From assembly GCA_963734125.1 (NCBI GenBank), contig CAVTGB010000003.1, positions 13,059-77,058 of the forward strand: 64,000 bases of DNA. The letters run 5' to 3'. The notes under the pieces are model-generated. The model saw nothing but the letters and a program-made list of their open reading frames with translations. It was not told where the DNA came from and ran no database searches. Shown here one piece after another: positions 10,090 to 20,215 of this stretch; within the stretch, counting starts at the first letter, position 1, and each line of letters begins with the position of its first letter. This stretch comes from DATARH01 sp963734125. Its GTDB lineage: Bacteria > Pseudomonadota > Alphaproteobacteria > ATCC43930 > CGMCC-115725. The position numbers and the translations under genes were made by a program.

Positions 10090-11418
10090 CTAGCCCCGGA
10101 TGGCCCACAATTCGAGGCGAAGATTGGGGAAATCTCCGGACAGGTGGATTGCGAAGCCGCCAGAGGACTGCATCTGCTGCCAATGCGGGCTGTTGCGGTC
10201 GAGCTCGAAATAGGACGCCCCGGCGTAGAACGGGATCTGCCGCGGCGCGACCGGCAGCGGATGCACCGAGATACCCGGAATCGCGACATTGACGAGGTCG
10301 CGGATCTGTTCAACCGCGCCGATCTTTACCTGGGCAGGGAAGGCGCGCCGCAAGGTCTCGGTCGGCACGTCGGCCTGGACGGTCAGGACAAAACTCGAGG
10401 CTTGCAGGATCGATCGATCCATGATCGTGCCGACGCGCACGCCATAGCGGCGCTCCTGCAGCGGGATCGCGATCGCGGTCTGCTCGAGTACCGCCGAGAG
10501 CGAGCGGCGCAGATCGGCGACCACCGGCGCGAAACTGCGCTGCAGGTCCTCGTGCCGATAGGCGGGATAGGCGTTGGGGCGCCGTGTCGCCTCGGTGAAC
10601 GTCGCGAACTCGCCAGCCATCTGCACGAAGACCGCGTAGAGATCCTCGGGATGTACGTTGCCGGCATCGGCCCAATGTGCCAGCAGCTTCTGCCAGCGAT
10701 TGATCGACTGCAGCAGGAGAAAATCGGCGACCTCGGCGACCCCGCGAGCGCCCGGCTGGGTCAGCCGCGCGGCCAGCGCCTCGCCGCGCTGGTTCAGCAT
10801 GCCGGCAAATTCGGTGATCATGCCGGACAGCGGCAAGACAGCGTTGCAGATCAGCGCCGGTGCGATCCAGTTCTCATCGAGCCTGGCGCGGCGGTCGGCG
10901 GCGACTTCAACGATCCGGGCCAGCCCGATGCAGTGATAACCGGCGCGCTCGCCAGTCTCGAGGATATAGCGCAACCGCAGCCGTCCGATCTGCAACGGGG
11001 CCGGCTGCGACGAGGCGGAATGGGTGTCGTAGGCCTCGAAATCGTGCAACGCATAGCGGCCTTCCGTGCCGTCGCCGGTGCCGACTTCGACGGCGCCGGC
11101 CTGACGCACCGGCGCGGCAAGATAAACAACGGCGTTGCGCGTGCTTTCCGGCAGTTCGAGCGGCGGCGGATGATCGGTTTCGCCGGGGATGGCAAAGGGA
11201 GTCCCGTCCTCGAAAACGCCGGTCGCCGAGGTCAGCGCGAAGCGGCCCGTCGACAACAGGTCACGATCGATCGCCATCTGAGTGACACCCCAGGGGTGCG
11301 AGCGCAACTCCGCGCTGCGCGCGCGTACCAAGGTTTCCAGCCAGCGGTCCTGCTGCTGGAAATGCTGAGCGCGCAGGAACATGCCTTCCTGCCAGACGAC
11401 CCGGTTGGTCCAACTCAT
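10090..11418 (-). CDS. tssK: T6SS baseplate protein TssK
   Basis: 442 residues, intact. The start MSWTNRVVWQEGMFLRAQH is the family's typical N-terminus; an open frame continues 58 codons upstream, but that extension has no family resemblance. Other TssK features are QQQDRWLE, PHPLPVAPRQIPFYAGASYFE near the C-terminus and the final HLSGDFPNLRLELWAI. TssK trimers link the baseplate (TssEFG, VgrG) to the TssL/TssM membrane complex. It is separated from tssL by 13 bases and from tagH by 85 bases. Confidence 0.94.
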   Translation of the reverse strand: MSWTNRVVWQEGMFLRAQHFQQQDRWLETLVRARSAELRSHPWGVTQMAIDRDLLSTGRFALTSATGVFEDGTPFAIPGETDHPPPLELPESTRNAVVYLAAPVRQAGAVEVGTGDGTEGRYALHDFEAYDTHSASSQPAPLQIGRLRLRYILETGERAGYHCIGLARIVEVAADRRARLDENWIAPALICNAVLPLSGMITEFAGMLNQRGEALAARLTQPGARGVAEVADFLLLQSINRWQKLLAHWADAGNVHPEDLYAVFVQMAGEFATFTEATRRPNAYPAYRHEDLQRSFAPVVADLRRSLSAVLEQTAIAIPLQERRYGVRVGTIMDRSILQASSFVLTVQADVPTETLRRAFPAQVKIGAVEQIRDLVNVAIPGISVHPLPVAPRQIPFYAGASYFELDRNSPHWQQMQSSGGFAIHLSGDFPNLRLELWAIRG

Positions 11419-11503
11419 CGCGTGGCGCGCCTTTGCCGCACGCGCCCGGTGGGCATCCCGCCAATCGCGCGCCGTCGGGTCAGGTGCCAGGCGCCACAGC
11501 GGG

Positions 11504-12918
11504 TCATGCGTCGGGTTCCTTCGCCGAAATCTCGGCCAACGCACCCTCGTAGGCGCGGGCGAACGCCTTGCCGAAAGCGCTGTCGAAATCATCCATCAAT
11601 GCCGCGGTGACCCGGGCATGGAGCCGCTCGAAGGCGTCCCACGCATGGGCCTTTCGCCGCGCCGCTATCAGGTTCAACCCGCCGTGCTCGGCCGCTTGGG
11701 CGAGTTTGTCGGGATCGAACTCGGCCAAGAGCGCGCGCACCGCCGATTGCATCGCGGCCATGGTCGCCAGTTCGTGCAGGCGGATGTCGCGCAAGGCATC
11801 CGACACCGCCTCCACCGCGCCCATCTCGGAACGCCGCCCCGCGCCAATCAGGGCGGCAAGCGCATCGTCGTCACCCATCGAAAATTTCAGCGGGTTGTTG
11901 CCGCGGGCACGGATCATCGTTTGCTCGATGCGAAACTCGCCCTTGACCGCCGCCCGGGCAATCATCGCCTGCCGCAGCCCGGAGACGATTGCGCGAAAGG
12001 CGGCGCCCAGTGCTTCCATCACGACAGCGGGATCGTCGAGATGCAAATCGTCGAGCCCGGCACCGCGCAAAAAGGCGGTGAGGAGCACGTCCGGCGCGGG
12101 CGGCGACGCGAGCGGGGGCGAGGCCGAACGCACCGGCGTCGGTGCCGCGATCGGTTCCTCGCGGAGAGCAGCGGTCGGGCCGGGCGGCGGCGGCGGTATC
12201 GGCGTGGTCTGCGGGCCGGGTGCACCGACCGGCGCGGCTGACGGGGGGTGGACCTCGCGGTCCCAGTCCTCCGGCAGCACCGAACGCGCGTTGGGCGGCG
12301 AGAACGCGTCCTCGATATGCGGGGTATGATCGGATTGGGTCGGACCGCGAAATTCCTGATCGGCAGGATCCGGAGCGAGCGGGTCATAATCCGCGGGCAG
12401 GCTGACCGGGTTCGAGCCCATCCCCGAAGTAAATGGATCCTCGACCGAGGGCTGGTCGAGGAATGGGTCGCGTTGGAACCGGCGGTCCCCTCCGCTATTG
12501 GACGACGCCGCGAACGGATCAAGCGCGAACAGCTCCGGCGCGTCCGCCGATCGCCGGACCGCAGAGGAACCGGGCGCATTCGCCATGCGCTGCGGCGGCG
12601 CCGCGCTCGATGTGAACCTCGATCTCGTACGCTCCGAAGCACAGCCGGTCGCCGTCGCGCAGATCGCGCACCTGGTCGCGGCCGATCGGCTCGCTCTTCC
12701 CGGTTCACAAAGGTGCCGTTGGTCGAAATATCGGCAACCTGCCAGCCGCCGGCACGGAAGGCGAGGACACAGTGGCGCTTCGAAAGGCCGCGCTCGGGAT
12801 CGGGCAAGACCCAGTCGTTTTCCGCGCCGCGGCCAATCGAGAACTCGCCGCCGGAGACCGTGCGCGTCTCCGGCGCGACGTCGTCGGGACAGCGCAGCAT
12901 CGAGAGGGTAAGCGTCAT
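11504..12918 (-). CDS. tagH: T6SS FHA-domain protein TagH (Fha), two frameshifts
   Basis: About 470 residues joined across shifts near 12700 and 12590. The N-terminus is an FHA phosphothreonine-binding domain: FSIGRGAENDWVLPDPERG, LSKRHC and STNGTFVN are the conserved loops, continuing in a second frame as FGAYEIEVHIE. A long Pro/Asp-rich linker follows. The C-terminal 180 residues (from VLLTAFLRGAGLDDLHL to FGKAFARAYE) match the T6SS FHA C-terminal domain. In this pathway the protein, once phosphorylated by a PpkA-type kinase, promotes T6SS assembly. It is the first gene of the minus-strand operon and diverges from vgrG. Confidence 0.9.
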
Positions 12919-13187
12919 CCGCTATTCCTGGTGCGCAGCGTTAACGGTGTTTCCTAGAGCCGAGGATACGTTAGCAGATCGTGACTCGCGAGATCCAAAA
13001 AACAAGAAGAAGCGCCAAAAGCGGGGCCTGACTGCCGCCATCGGGCACAAGGCCAACAAAGAGGGATGACGCATTTTGCGCGCTCTCCCGCTATTATGCC
13101 CGGAGAGGACCAATTTACAGTTCGACGGGGGTTGCGGCCGACGAAGCGAAGCGCCCGTTTCCCGACCGTCGAAAATGGAGGCGACAA
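12919..13187 (+). promoter_or_regulatory. Divergent intergenic region between tagH and vgrG
   Basis: 269 bases separate the divergent tagH and vgrG starts and must hold the promoters for both T6SS blocks. I cannot name a convincing -35/-10 or sigma-54 box. The vgrG start has a clear GGAG ribosome-binding site at 13177-13180. No gene is supported here. Confidence 0.5.
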
Positions 13188-15729
13188 ATGGCATGGTCTC
13201 AGAATGGCAGAGACATGGCAATTGTTACCGTTTTGCACAAGAAGGATCCGAGCATCCTTTTGCTAAGTACGGTAGAAGTAGTTGAATACATTTCCCGCCC
13301 TTTTCATTATAAATGCATAGTTCTGTGCGGAGTCCGCGGCCACGGGATCAATCCAGCGGCGTTAATCGGTACTTGGGCGACGGTTTGGATTCGGTCACCG
13401 GGTCCATACTTCAAGCAGCTCAGCCATTATTACCCACGGGCCGGGGTCATTCGGAGCTTCAAGCCAATATACGCCCAAGCGGACCGCCAGCAAGGCGGCG
13501 ATCAGCCTCCCGTCAGCGATCCGACGATTCGTACATACGTGCTCGAAATCGTTCCCTGGTTGTCGTTTTTGGATCTGACCACCGATTTTCGAATTTTTCA
13601 AGACAAGACTGTTGTAGAAATTCTCGATGAGGTTCTGAACGAGGAAATTGTCGAAAAATCCTGGTCTCATCCTGATTTGTTAAACTTAACAAAACTTAAG
13701 AACAGTCAGTACAAATACCCTAAAATAGAATATTGTGTTCAATGTCGCGAAAGCACATTTAATTTTGTATCGCGGTTAATGGAGGAATATGGGATTTTCT
13801 ATTACTTTGATCATGGAAACGCACCAGAGCATCTGGAGGACGACCCACATCCTTTTTTTTGGCCGGACGAGCCGCGAACCAGTCAGTTAGTGCTCGGCGA
13901 TGGGAACGAGCATATCGAGTCAAATGATCAGAGCGTAATACAACTCATAGAGATCCCGGGTAGCGCCGGCGACGCTGGTGGCACGCTGACCGGCTGGGAT
14001 CATCAATGGCAGCCGCGATCGGGTGCGTGGATCCTTGGCGAGAACAACTTCGTTCAACCGACCGATCCGATCAAAAGTGAGGGCCCGGAGGGTCGGTCAC
14101 CCTTGGGCTACAAGGAATACAGCCGCTACGATTTTCCCGACCGCGCGGTCGACGCCGAGGACGAGGAGCGGCGGGTGCGCCGGCGCGAGGAGGCGGAGTT
14201 GACCGGCCGAGAGGTGATCCAGGGCAGCAGCAGTAACTGCCGGTCGTTTTACGCCGGCTTCAAATTCGCGTTCTTCCCGGATGCCAACGACGAGGAAAAT
14301 TCCCTGACCCCCGAGGAACCGTTTTACGGCAGAGGTTACGTTCTGACCGATCTCCAATGGAATGCGAATGACCCCTCCTATGAGGAAGTCAGCTGGGCTG
14401 GCATCGCCAAGGTCGTCGAGGATGATATGAGCCCCGCGCCGGCGGTGGCTAGTGGCACTGGCAACGTCACACAAAATCTTCCCCCGACTTATACCGCCTC
14501 GTCCGGCACCTGGACCGACTATCCCGGGATCAACTTGTTTTCTTGGTTTACCGGTGGAATGTTGTCGAAGGTGGCAAGTGACCTGGTCAGCTATTTTTTC
14601 AAGGACCGGTCTTTGGTCTATAATTTGAAATTTACCGCTGTCCCGTTGGAGTTCGCCCGATAAGCAGCACAGCCTCGGACTGCCTTTCAGACCTCCGCGG
14701 ACCACGGACAAGCCGGAAATCCGCGGTCCGCTGCTCGGGGTCATCGTGCGCGATCCGCAAAGTGATCCCCATTCGAATATCTGCATCGACCAATTCGGCC
14801 GGGTGCGCGTCCGCTTCTGGTGGGATCGCAGCTGGCGCCCCTGGCGGGAGCACAAGGGTGACAGCGAGAGAATGACCGCGTGGCTCCGGGTTGCCGAGAA
14901 TTGGGCCGACGACCGTTGGGGAACGATGTTTCCGCCGCGAGTTGGCCAGGAGGTGATCGTCAGCTTTCTCAATGGCGATCCGGATCGTCCGATTGTCACA
15001 GGCCGCGTCTACAATGGCGCCCAACCGCCGCCGTTCCATCAGCCGGGCATGCAACCGCAGCCCTTGCCACCGGGAGCAATGAAGCCGGAATCGGTCAGGA
15101 TCCAGACGCAGATGCACTATAGCGGGATTAAAACGCAGAGTACTCCGCGACCGAAGGGCGAGGCGAGAAGGTTTCACCTCCTGCGTTTCGATGATACCTG
15201 GAAAAAAGAACAGTATCTGATACGATCACAGGCGCGGACGGACGTAACTACGTTCGGATCGTATTTCGACACAACCGGCGGTGATCGTCACCTGACGATC
15301 GGCGGCCCGGACGGCGGCGGCAACATGTATGTCAAGATGTTCGGGGAATACGATATTCATGTGGTCAAGTCGCAATTCGAGCAAATCGACCAGAACTATG
15401 AAATGCAGGTCACGGGAAACACAAGCTGGATGTTCGGCGGCAGTCGCAGCTCCTCGGTTGGCGGGGTGGAAAGCCTGCTCGCGGGAGGGATCGCGCTCAG
15501 CGCGACGACCAACATCACCCTTTTGGTCGGCGCCAGCTCAATCGTGATCACCCCGGCGGGTATCTCGATCAGCGCGCCCGTGATCAATCTTGTTTCTCCC
15601 GTGCCGGTCTTAGGGCCTGCGCCGATGCTGGCCCCTGGCCCCGTGGCGCTGCTGCCGCTAGTTCCATCGCCGGTTGTCGTCAACGCGCCGACCGATCCCA
15701 ACGGCGCCGATCCGGGCGACAAACCCTGA
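13188..15729 (+). CDS. vgrG: T6SS spike protein VgrG, one frameshift
   Basis: About 845 residues joined across one shift near 14657: the first frame ends TAVPLEFAR and the other continues KQHSLGLPFRPPRTTDKPEI, the junction typical of VgrG. The N-terminal half is the gp27-like part (YYPRAGVIRSF, ESTFNFVSRLMEEYGIFYYF); then comes the gp5-like OB fold (DQFGRVRVRFWWDR, WADDRWGTMFPPRVGQEVIV, GDPDRPIVTGRVYN) and a C-terminal beta-helix needle. The extreme C-terminus is a hydrophobic, Pro/Val-rich tail with no recognised effector domain. VgrG tips the Hcp tube. The start has GGAG seven bases upstream. Bases 13560-13860 are strikingly AT-rich (27-43% GC) compared with the rest of the gene. Confidence 0.93.
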
Positions 15730-15750
15730 CCCTGCTCCAGAGTAACCGGA

Positions 15751-16233
15751 TTGCGCCCCTCGACGATCCCGGTCCGACCGAGTTATACTGCCCGACCCGG
15801 CGAAGCGGTCTTCGTGTTCCGCGACGGTGACGGCAGCTTCGCGATCGGCGGCGGACGGGTGGCGATCGCCCCCGACGACCTCCTTTTCGTCAACGATGTC
15901 GTCGGTGACATTGGCCGGCTCGCCCATTCCCGGGAGGGCGAGGAGGTGCTGGCGCAGGGCGATGCGATCGGCCACAGGGTGAAGATCATCAAGCCGGATC
16001 CGCCGACCGAGCCGCCGAACGGCTGGATCGTGCCCGACGACATCACCGCCGCAACGAGCGGCGGCGCCGGTTGCGGCAGCACGATCGTTTACGATCCCAC
16101 GGACTGGCCGCGGCGCGGCGACCCGCGCTCGCCAACCAGTGTCGAAGTATTGCTGCGCCTATTGCGCCAAGCCAACCTGAACGCGGCCGGCCAGAGTAAT
16201 CCCGCGCTACCCGATTGGGGGGACAAGGTGTGA
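15751..16233 (+). CDS. Unknown protein downstream of vgrG
   Basis: 160 residues from a TTG start in the same frame as vgrG and 21 bases after its stop. The first 60 residues are beta-rich with repeated Gly-Asp turns (VFVFRDGDGSFAIGGG); the C-terminal part is Pro/Gly-rich, with one helical patch (SVEVLLRLLRQANLN). There is no signal peptide, no membrane segment and no recognised domain. Position directly after vgrG is where T6SS adaptors, PAAR proteins and effectors commonly sit. It lacks the repeated PAAR motifs, so I do not call it PAAR. Confidence 0.6.
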   Translation: MRPSTIPVRPSYTARPGEAVFVFRDGDGSFAIGGGRVAIAPDDLLFVNDVVGDIGRLAHSREGEEVLAQGDAIGHRVKIIKPDPPTEPPNGWIVPDDITAATSGGAGCGSTIVYDPTDWPRRGDPRSPTSVEVLLRLLRQANLNAAGQSNPALPDWGDKV

Positions 16234-16243
16234 GTGCGCCCCG

Positions 16244-16840
16244 ATGAGCGATGCCCCGATCCGTGCCGATCTGCGCCTCAGCTGTCAGCCCTCGAAGGCC
16301 GGCAATCTGCTGATATTTCCCTATCGGTTGGAAAACCGGGGACCGGGCGAGGTCTATGCGATGCATGCCTTGCCGAGCGTCGATCCGGCAAGCGGCGCGG
16401 CGAAGGCCAACGATTCCACCGCGGTCGTCATCTCCGCCGAAAACGGGGATGCGATGATTGGCAAGTTCGCAGCTCCGCTGCCGACCGACCGGCGCATTGC
16501 CGTTCCGATCTTTCCGCTTGCTCGCCATCTGCCCGCGGGTGCTGGGCTTGACGGGCGCATCGAGATCCCCTTACCCCTCGCCGAGACCAGCCCTTATTTC
16601 CCCGACCTTACCCTCCGGCAATATGAGATCGTCGAGATCAAAGGGGTGTCGCTGACGATTGGCTATTGGCTGGCTGGAAGCGAAGGCCTGGTGGCCGAAC
16701 CGACCGATTACGCGGCCGATTTATTCGTCGTCGAGACCCGGAATACGATGCGCAGCGCGTTGCGCGTATCACAGCGCTTCCCGACTTCGGGGCTCCAGTT
16801 GTTCAAGCGCAGCGACGCCTTTCCGCGCGCGCTTGGCTGA
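16244..16840 (+). CDS. Unknown T6SS-cluster protein, beta-rich
   Basis: 198 residues starting MSDAPIRADLRLSCQPSKAG. It is predicted beta-rich, with alternating hydrophobic strands (NLLIFPYRLENRGPGEVYAM, YEIVEIKGVSLTIGYWLAG), and resembles an immunoglobulin-like sandwich in texture only. It has no signal peptide, membrane segment or recognised family. It starts 10 bases after the previous unknown gene and precedes tssA by 95 bases, so it is likely part of the T6SS operon. An adaptor or effector-loading function is possible but unsupported by sequence. Confidence 0.6.
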   Translation: MSDAPIRADLRLSCQPSKAGNLLIFPYRLENRGPGEVYAMHALPSVDPASGAAKANDSTAVVISAENGDAMIGKFAAPLPTDRRIAVPIFPLARHLPAGAGLDGRIEIPLPLAETSPYFPDLTLRQYEIVEIKGVSLTIGYWLAGSEGLVAEPTDYAADLFVVETRNTMRSALRVSQRFPTSGLQLFKRSDAFPRALG

Positions 16841-16935
16841 CGTGGACCCCGGACCACCCAGTCGCCTCTTGCCAGCAGGACCTCGGGGCCGCAGCATCGG
16901 CATCTGCGGGGGAGAGGCGACAGGAGCAGGCGCCG

Positions 16936-18071
16936 ATGGACGTGTTCCCGGACGGGTTCGATCTTGCAGCGCTGCTCGCCCCGGTGCCAGGGGATGCCCC
17001 AGCGGGGATGGATCTGCGCGGCGACGCCTCGCCGCAATCGCGCTACTTTCTCCTGCGTGACGCACGCGCCGAGGCGCGTGCCGCCGAACGGGCGATGGAG
17101 GCTGACGGTGCGACGACTTCTTCGCCGCCCGCAATGGCGCACCGTTCGCGACCTCGGCATCGAAGCGATCAGCGGCTACAGCAAGGACCTGGAGATCGCC
17201 GCCTGGGTCACCGAGGCATTGCTGCGCTGCGACGGCCTGTTCGGCTTCATCGCCGGCGTCCGCTTGATGAACGGCCTGGTCGAGGGCTTCTGGGACGATC
17301 TCTTCCCACAGCCCGACGACGACGGTATGGCCACCCGCGTCGGTCCGGTCGCCGGACTCAACGGCCAGTCCGGCGAGGGCACGCTGAGCCAACCGCTGCG
17401 CCAGCTGCCGCTGTTCGCGCGACCGGACGGCGCGCCGGTGCAATTGTGGCAATTCGAGCAGTCGAGCGATCTTGCCGCCATCGTTGATCCGGAGCGGCGC
17501 CAGCAGCGTATCGACGCTGGCGTCGTGCCGTTCGACACTGTCGAAAACGAGGCCAGGGCCGCGGGGGCCGCGCACTTTACCGCGCTGCGCGATCAGGCGG
17601 TCGCGGCTGCCGCGGCATGGCGGGAGTTGAGCGATGCGCTTGGACGCCCGTGCCGGGACGGATGCGCCGCCGACCAGCCGAGTTGCGCGAGATCCTCGAA
17701 AAGATCGTGGCCGTGGCGGGCCGCTTCGCGGCGCCCGAGAGCGTGAGCGCCGGGCGCAGGCGGGTCTGATGCGGCGCAGGGCGCGGTGGCGCCGCCACGG
17801 TTCCGGTGCGGAAGGCGCAGCCGGCTCCGCTGCGGCGGCCTCGCCGGCGCCCGCTGCGCTCGCCTCACGCGAGGAGGCGTTGCGCAGTCTCGCCATGATC
17901 GCCGAGTTCTTCCGTCGCACTGAGCCGTTGTCGCCGCTCTCCTACACCCTGCAGGAGGCGGTGCGGCGGGCGCGGATGAGCTGGCCGGAACTGCTCGCCG
18001 AGATCGTCCCGGATACCGGTCTGCGCGCACAGATCCTAATCAGCCTCGGCATCCGCCCGCCACCGGAGTAG
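16936..18071 (+). CDS. tssA: T6SS baseplate/sheath-assembly protein TssA (ImpA), frameshifted
   Basis: About 378 residues across at least two shifts, near 17120 and in 17650-17760. The N-terminus LLAPVPGDAPAGMDLRGD is the ImpA N-terminal domain signature; the second frame continues TVRDLGIEAISGYSKDLEIA and LRCDGLFGFIAGVRLMNGLV; the third frame holds the end, EFFRRTEPLSPLSYTLQEAV and WPELLAEIVPDTGLR. The closing SPLSYTLQ and WP-LL motif are typical of short TssA proteins. TssA organises baseplate docking and sheath polymerisation. It lies directly upstream of tssB. Confidence 0.88.
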
Positions 18072-18166
18072 CCGAGGCAAGGTAAAAGCCGAGCTTATTC
18101 CGCTTCGGGTTTTGCCGGCTTTCGTATAAGATTAGGTTAACCGTTAACGTGGGGAGGCCGATCGCT

Positions 18167-18677
18167 ATGGCCGAGAGCATCCACGAGAAGCTGAAGCGCG
18201 TGCGCAAGCCGCGGGTGCACATTACTTACGAAGTCGAGACCGAAGGGGCCGAGATCCTGCGTGAACTGCCCTTCGTCGTCGGCATCCTGGGCGATTTCTC
18301 GGGCGATCCGACCGAGCCGCTGCGCCCGCTCGTCCGAGCGCAAATTCATCCAGATCGACCGCGACAACTTCAACGAAGTTATGGCGCGGATGACGCCCGG
18401 GCTGAACATCCGGGTCGATAACAAGCTGGCCGATGACGGTAGCCAGATGGCGGTGGCGCTGAAGTTCAACTCGATCGAGGATTTCGAACCTGGCCGGGTT
18501 GCTGAACAGGTGCCCGCACTCAAGGCCCTGCTCGAGACGCGCAACAAATTGCGCGATCTGATGAGCAAGGTCGACCGGTCCGAACAGCTCGAAAACCTGC
18601 TCGAGCAGATTTTGAAGAACGAGAGCGAGCTCAAATCCCTGTCGGGCGAGCTTGGCCTCGACAAACAGGAGGGCTGA
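18167..18677 (+). CDS. tssB: T6SS contractile sheath small subunit TssB, one frameshift
   Basis: About 170 residues; the start is MAESIHEKLKRVRKPRVHIT. The typical VHITYEVETEGAEILRELPF and VGILGDFSG are followed by a one-base shift near 18335 and then ERKFIQIDRDNFNEVM and FNSIEDFEPGRVAEQVPAL. TssB (VipA/ImpB) co-assembles with TssC to form the contractile sheath. It is closely followed by tssC. Confidence 0.94.
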
Positions 18678-18680
18678 GCC

Positions 18681-20180
18681 ATTTCTGACCTCAAGCTTTC
18701 TCCCGCTGCGGCGCCGGCGACCACCGAAACTGCGGTAGCGGGTGGCCTCCTCGAACAGGTTGTCGCGGCAACCAAGCAAACCGAACCCGACCGCGCCCAG
18801 GAACTCGTCAAGACGCTGGTCGAGCAGGCGCTGGTTGGCACGGTCACCTTCGATCGCAACCTGCCGCGCACGATCGACAAGGCGATCGCCGCGATCGACG
18901 CCAAGCTTTCGGCGCAGCTCAACGAGATCACCCACAACCCGCGTTTCCTGCAGCTCGAGGGCAGCTGGCGTGGGCTGAACTATCTGGTGATGAACAGCGA
19001 GACCGGAACGAGCCTGAAGCTGCGCGTCATCAATTTGCCGAAGCGGGAGCTGATGCGCGACCTGACGCGCGCGGTCGAGTTCGATCAGAGCCAGCTGTTC
19101 AAGCAGATCTACGAAAACGAGTTCGGCACGCCCAGGTGGCGAGCCTTATGGCGCGTTGATCGGCGACTATGAATGGACCAGCCACCCGGACGACATGGAG
19201 ACGCTTGCGCCTCGTCTCGAACGTTGCCGCCGGCGCCTTCGCGCCGTTCATTTCCGCCGCCGGTGCGGGGATGTTCGGGTTCCAGAATTGGACCGAGCTG
19301 TCGCGCCCGCGCGATCTCGCCAAGATTTTCGACACGATCGAATACGCCAAGTGGCGCAGCTTCCGCGACAGCGAGGATTCGCGCTTCGTCAACCTCGTCC
19401 TGCCGCGCGTTGTCGCGCGTCTGCCCTATGGCGCCGCGACCAAGCCGATCGACGAGTTCGCCTATGAGGAGGCGCCGAGCGATGCATCCGGCGCGGCCAA
19501 GTCGATGAACCACGAGCATTATTGCTGGATGAACGCGGCCTACGTCCTGGGCACCCGGCTTACCGATGCCTTCGCGCAAACCGGGTTCTGCGTCGCCATC
19601 CGCGGCGCCGAGGGCGGCGGCAAGGTGGAAAACCTGCCGTTCCACGTGTTTACCTCCGACGACGGCGATCTCGATGCGAAATGCCCGACCGAGATCGGCA
19701 TCACCGACCGGCGCGAATTCGAGTTGTCCAATCTCGGCTTCCTGCCGCTGTGCCACTACAAGAACACCGATTATGCGGTGTTCTTCGGCGCCCAAAGCAC
19801 GCAGAAACCAAAGAAATATGACCGGCCGGAAGCGACCTCGAACGCGGCGATCTCGGCGCGCCTGCCGTACCTGATGGCGACCAGCCGGTTCGCTCATTAC
19901 CTCAAGGTGATGGCGCGCGACAAGATCGGCAGCTTCATGGAGGCGACCGATGTCGAAGCCTGGCTCAATCGCTGGATCCAGAACTACGTCAACTCGAACG
20001 AGAGCGCCGGCCAGGAGATGAAGGCGCGCTTTCCGCTGCGTGAAGCTCGCGTCGAGGTGCAGAGAGATCCCGGGCCGGCCCGGCTCCTATAACGCCATCG
20101 CCTATCTGCGGCCGTGGCTGCAGATGGAAGAGTTGACGACGAGCATGCGTCTGGTTGCCCGCATTCCGCAGCCGGCTTAA
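18681..20180 (+). CDS. tssC: T6SS contractile sheath large subunit TssC, three frameshifts
   Basis: About 499 residues joined across shifts near 19132, 19206 and 20075. The protein starts SDLKLSPAAAP just after an ATT triplet, which is either a rare start or a miscalled ATG. TssC landmarks are FLQLEGSWRGLNYLV, FDQSQLFKQIYENEFGTP, MFGFQNWTELSRPRDLAKIF, WMNAAYVLGTRLTDAF and RFAHYLKVMARDKIGSFM; the C-terminus AYLRPWLQMEELTTSMRLVA is typical. TssC forms the outer sheath with TssB; its N-terminal helix region is where ClpV-dependent recycling acts on the TssB partner. It is three bases downstream of tssB. Confidence 0.94.
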
Positions 20181-20215
20181 CCACGACGAGCAATCGGAGG
20201 TCAGGCGAGGCTTGG

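Noticed and set aside
15751..16233. PAAR spike-tip protein
   Set aside because: The location is right, but the repeated Pro-Ala-Ala-Arg type motifs and length are not convincing.
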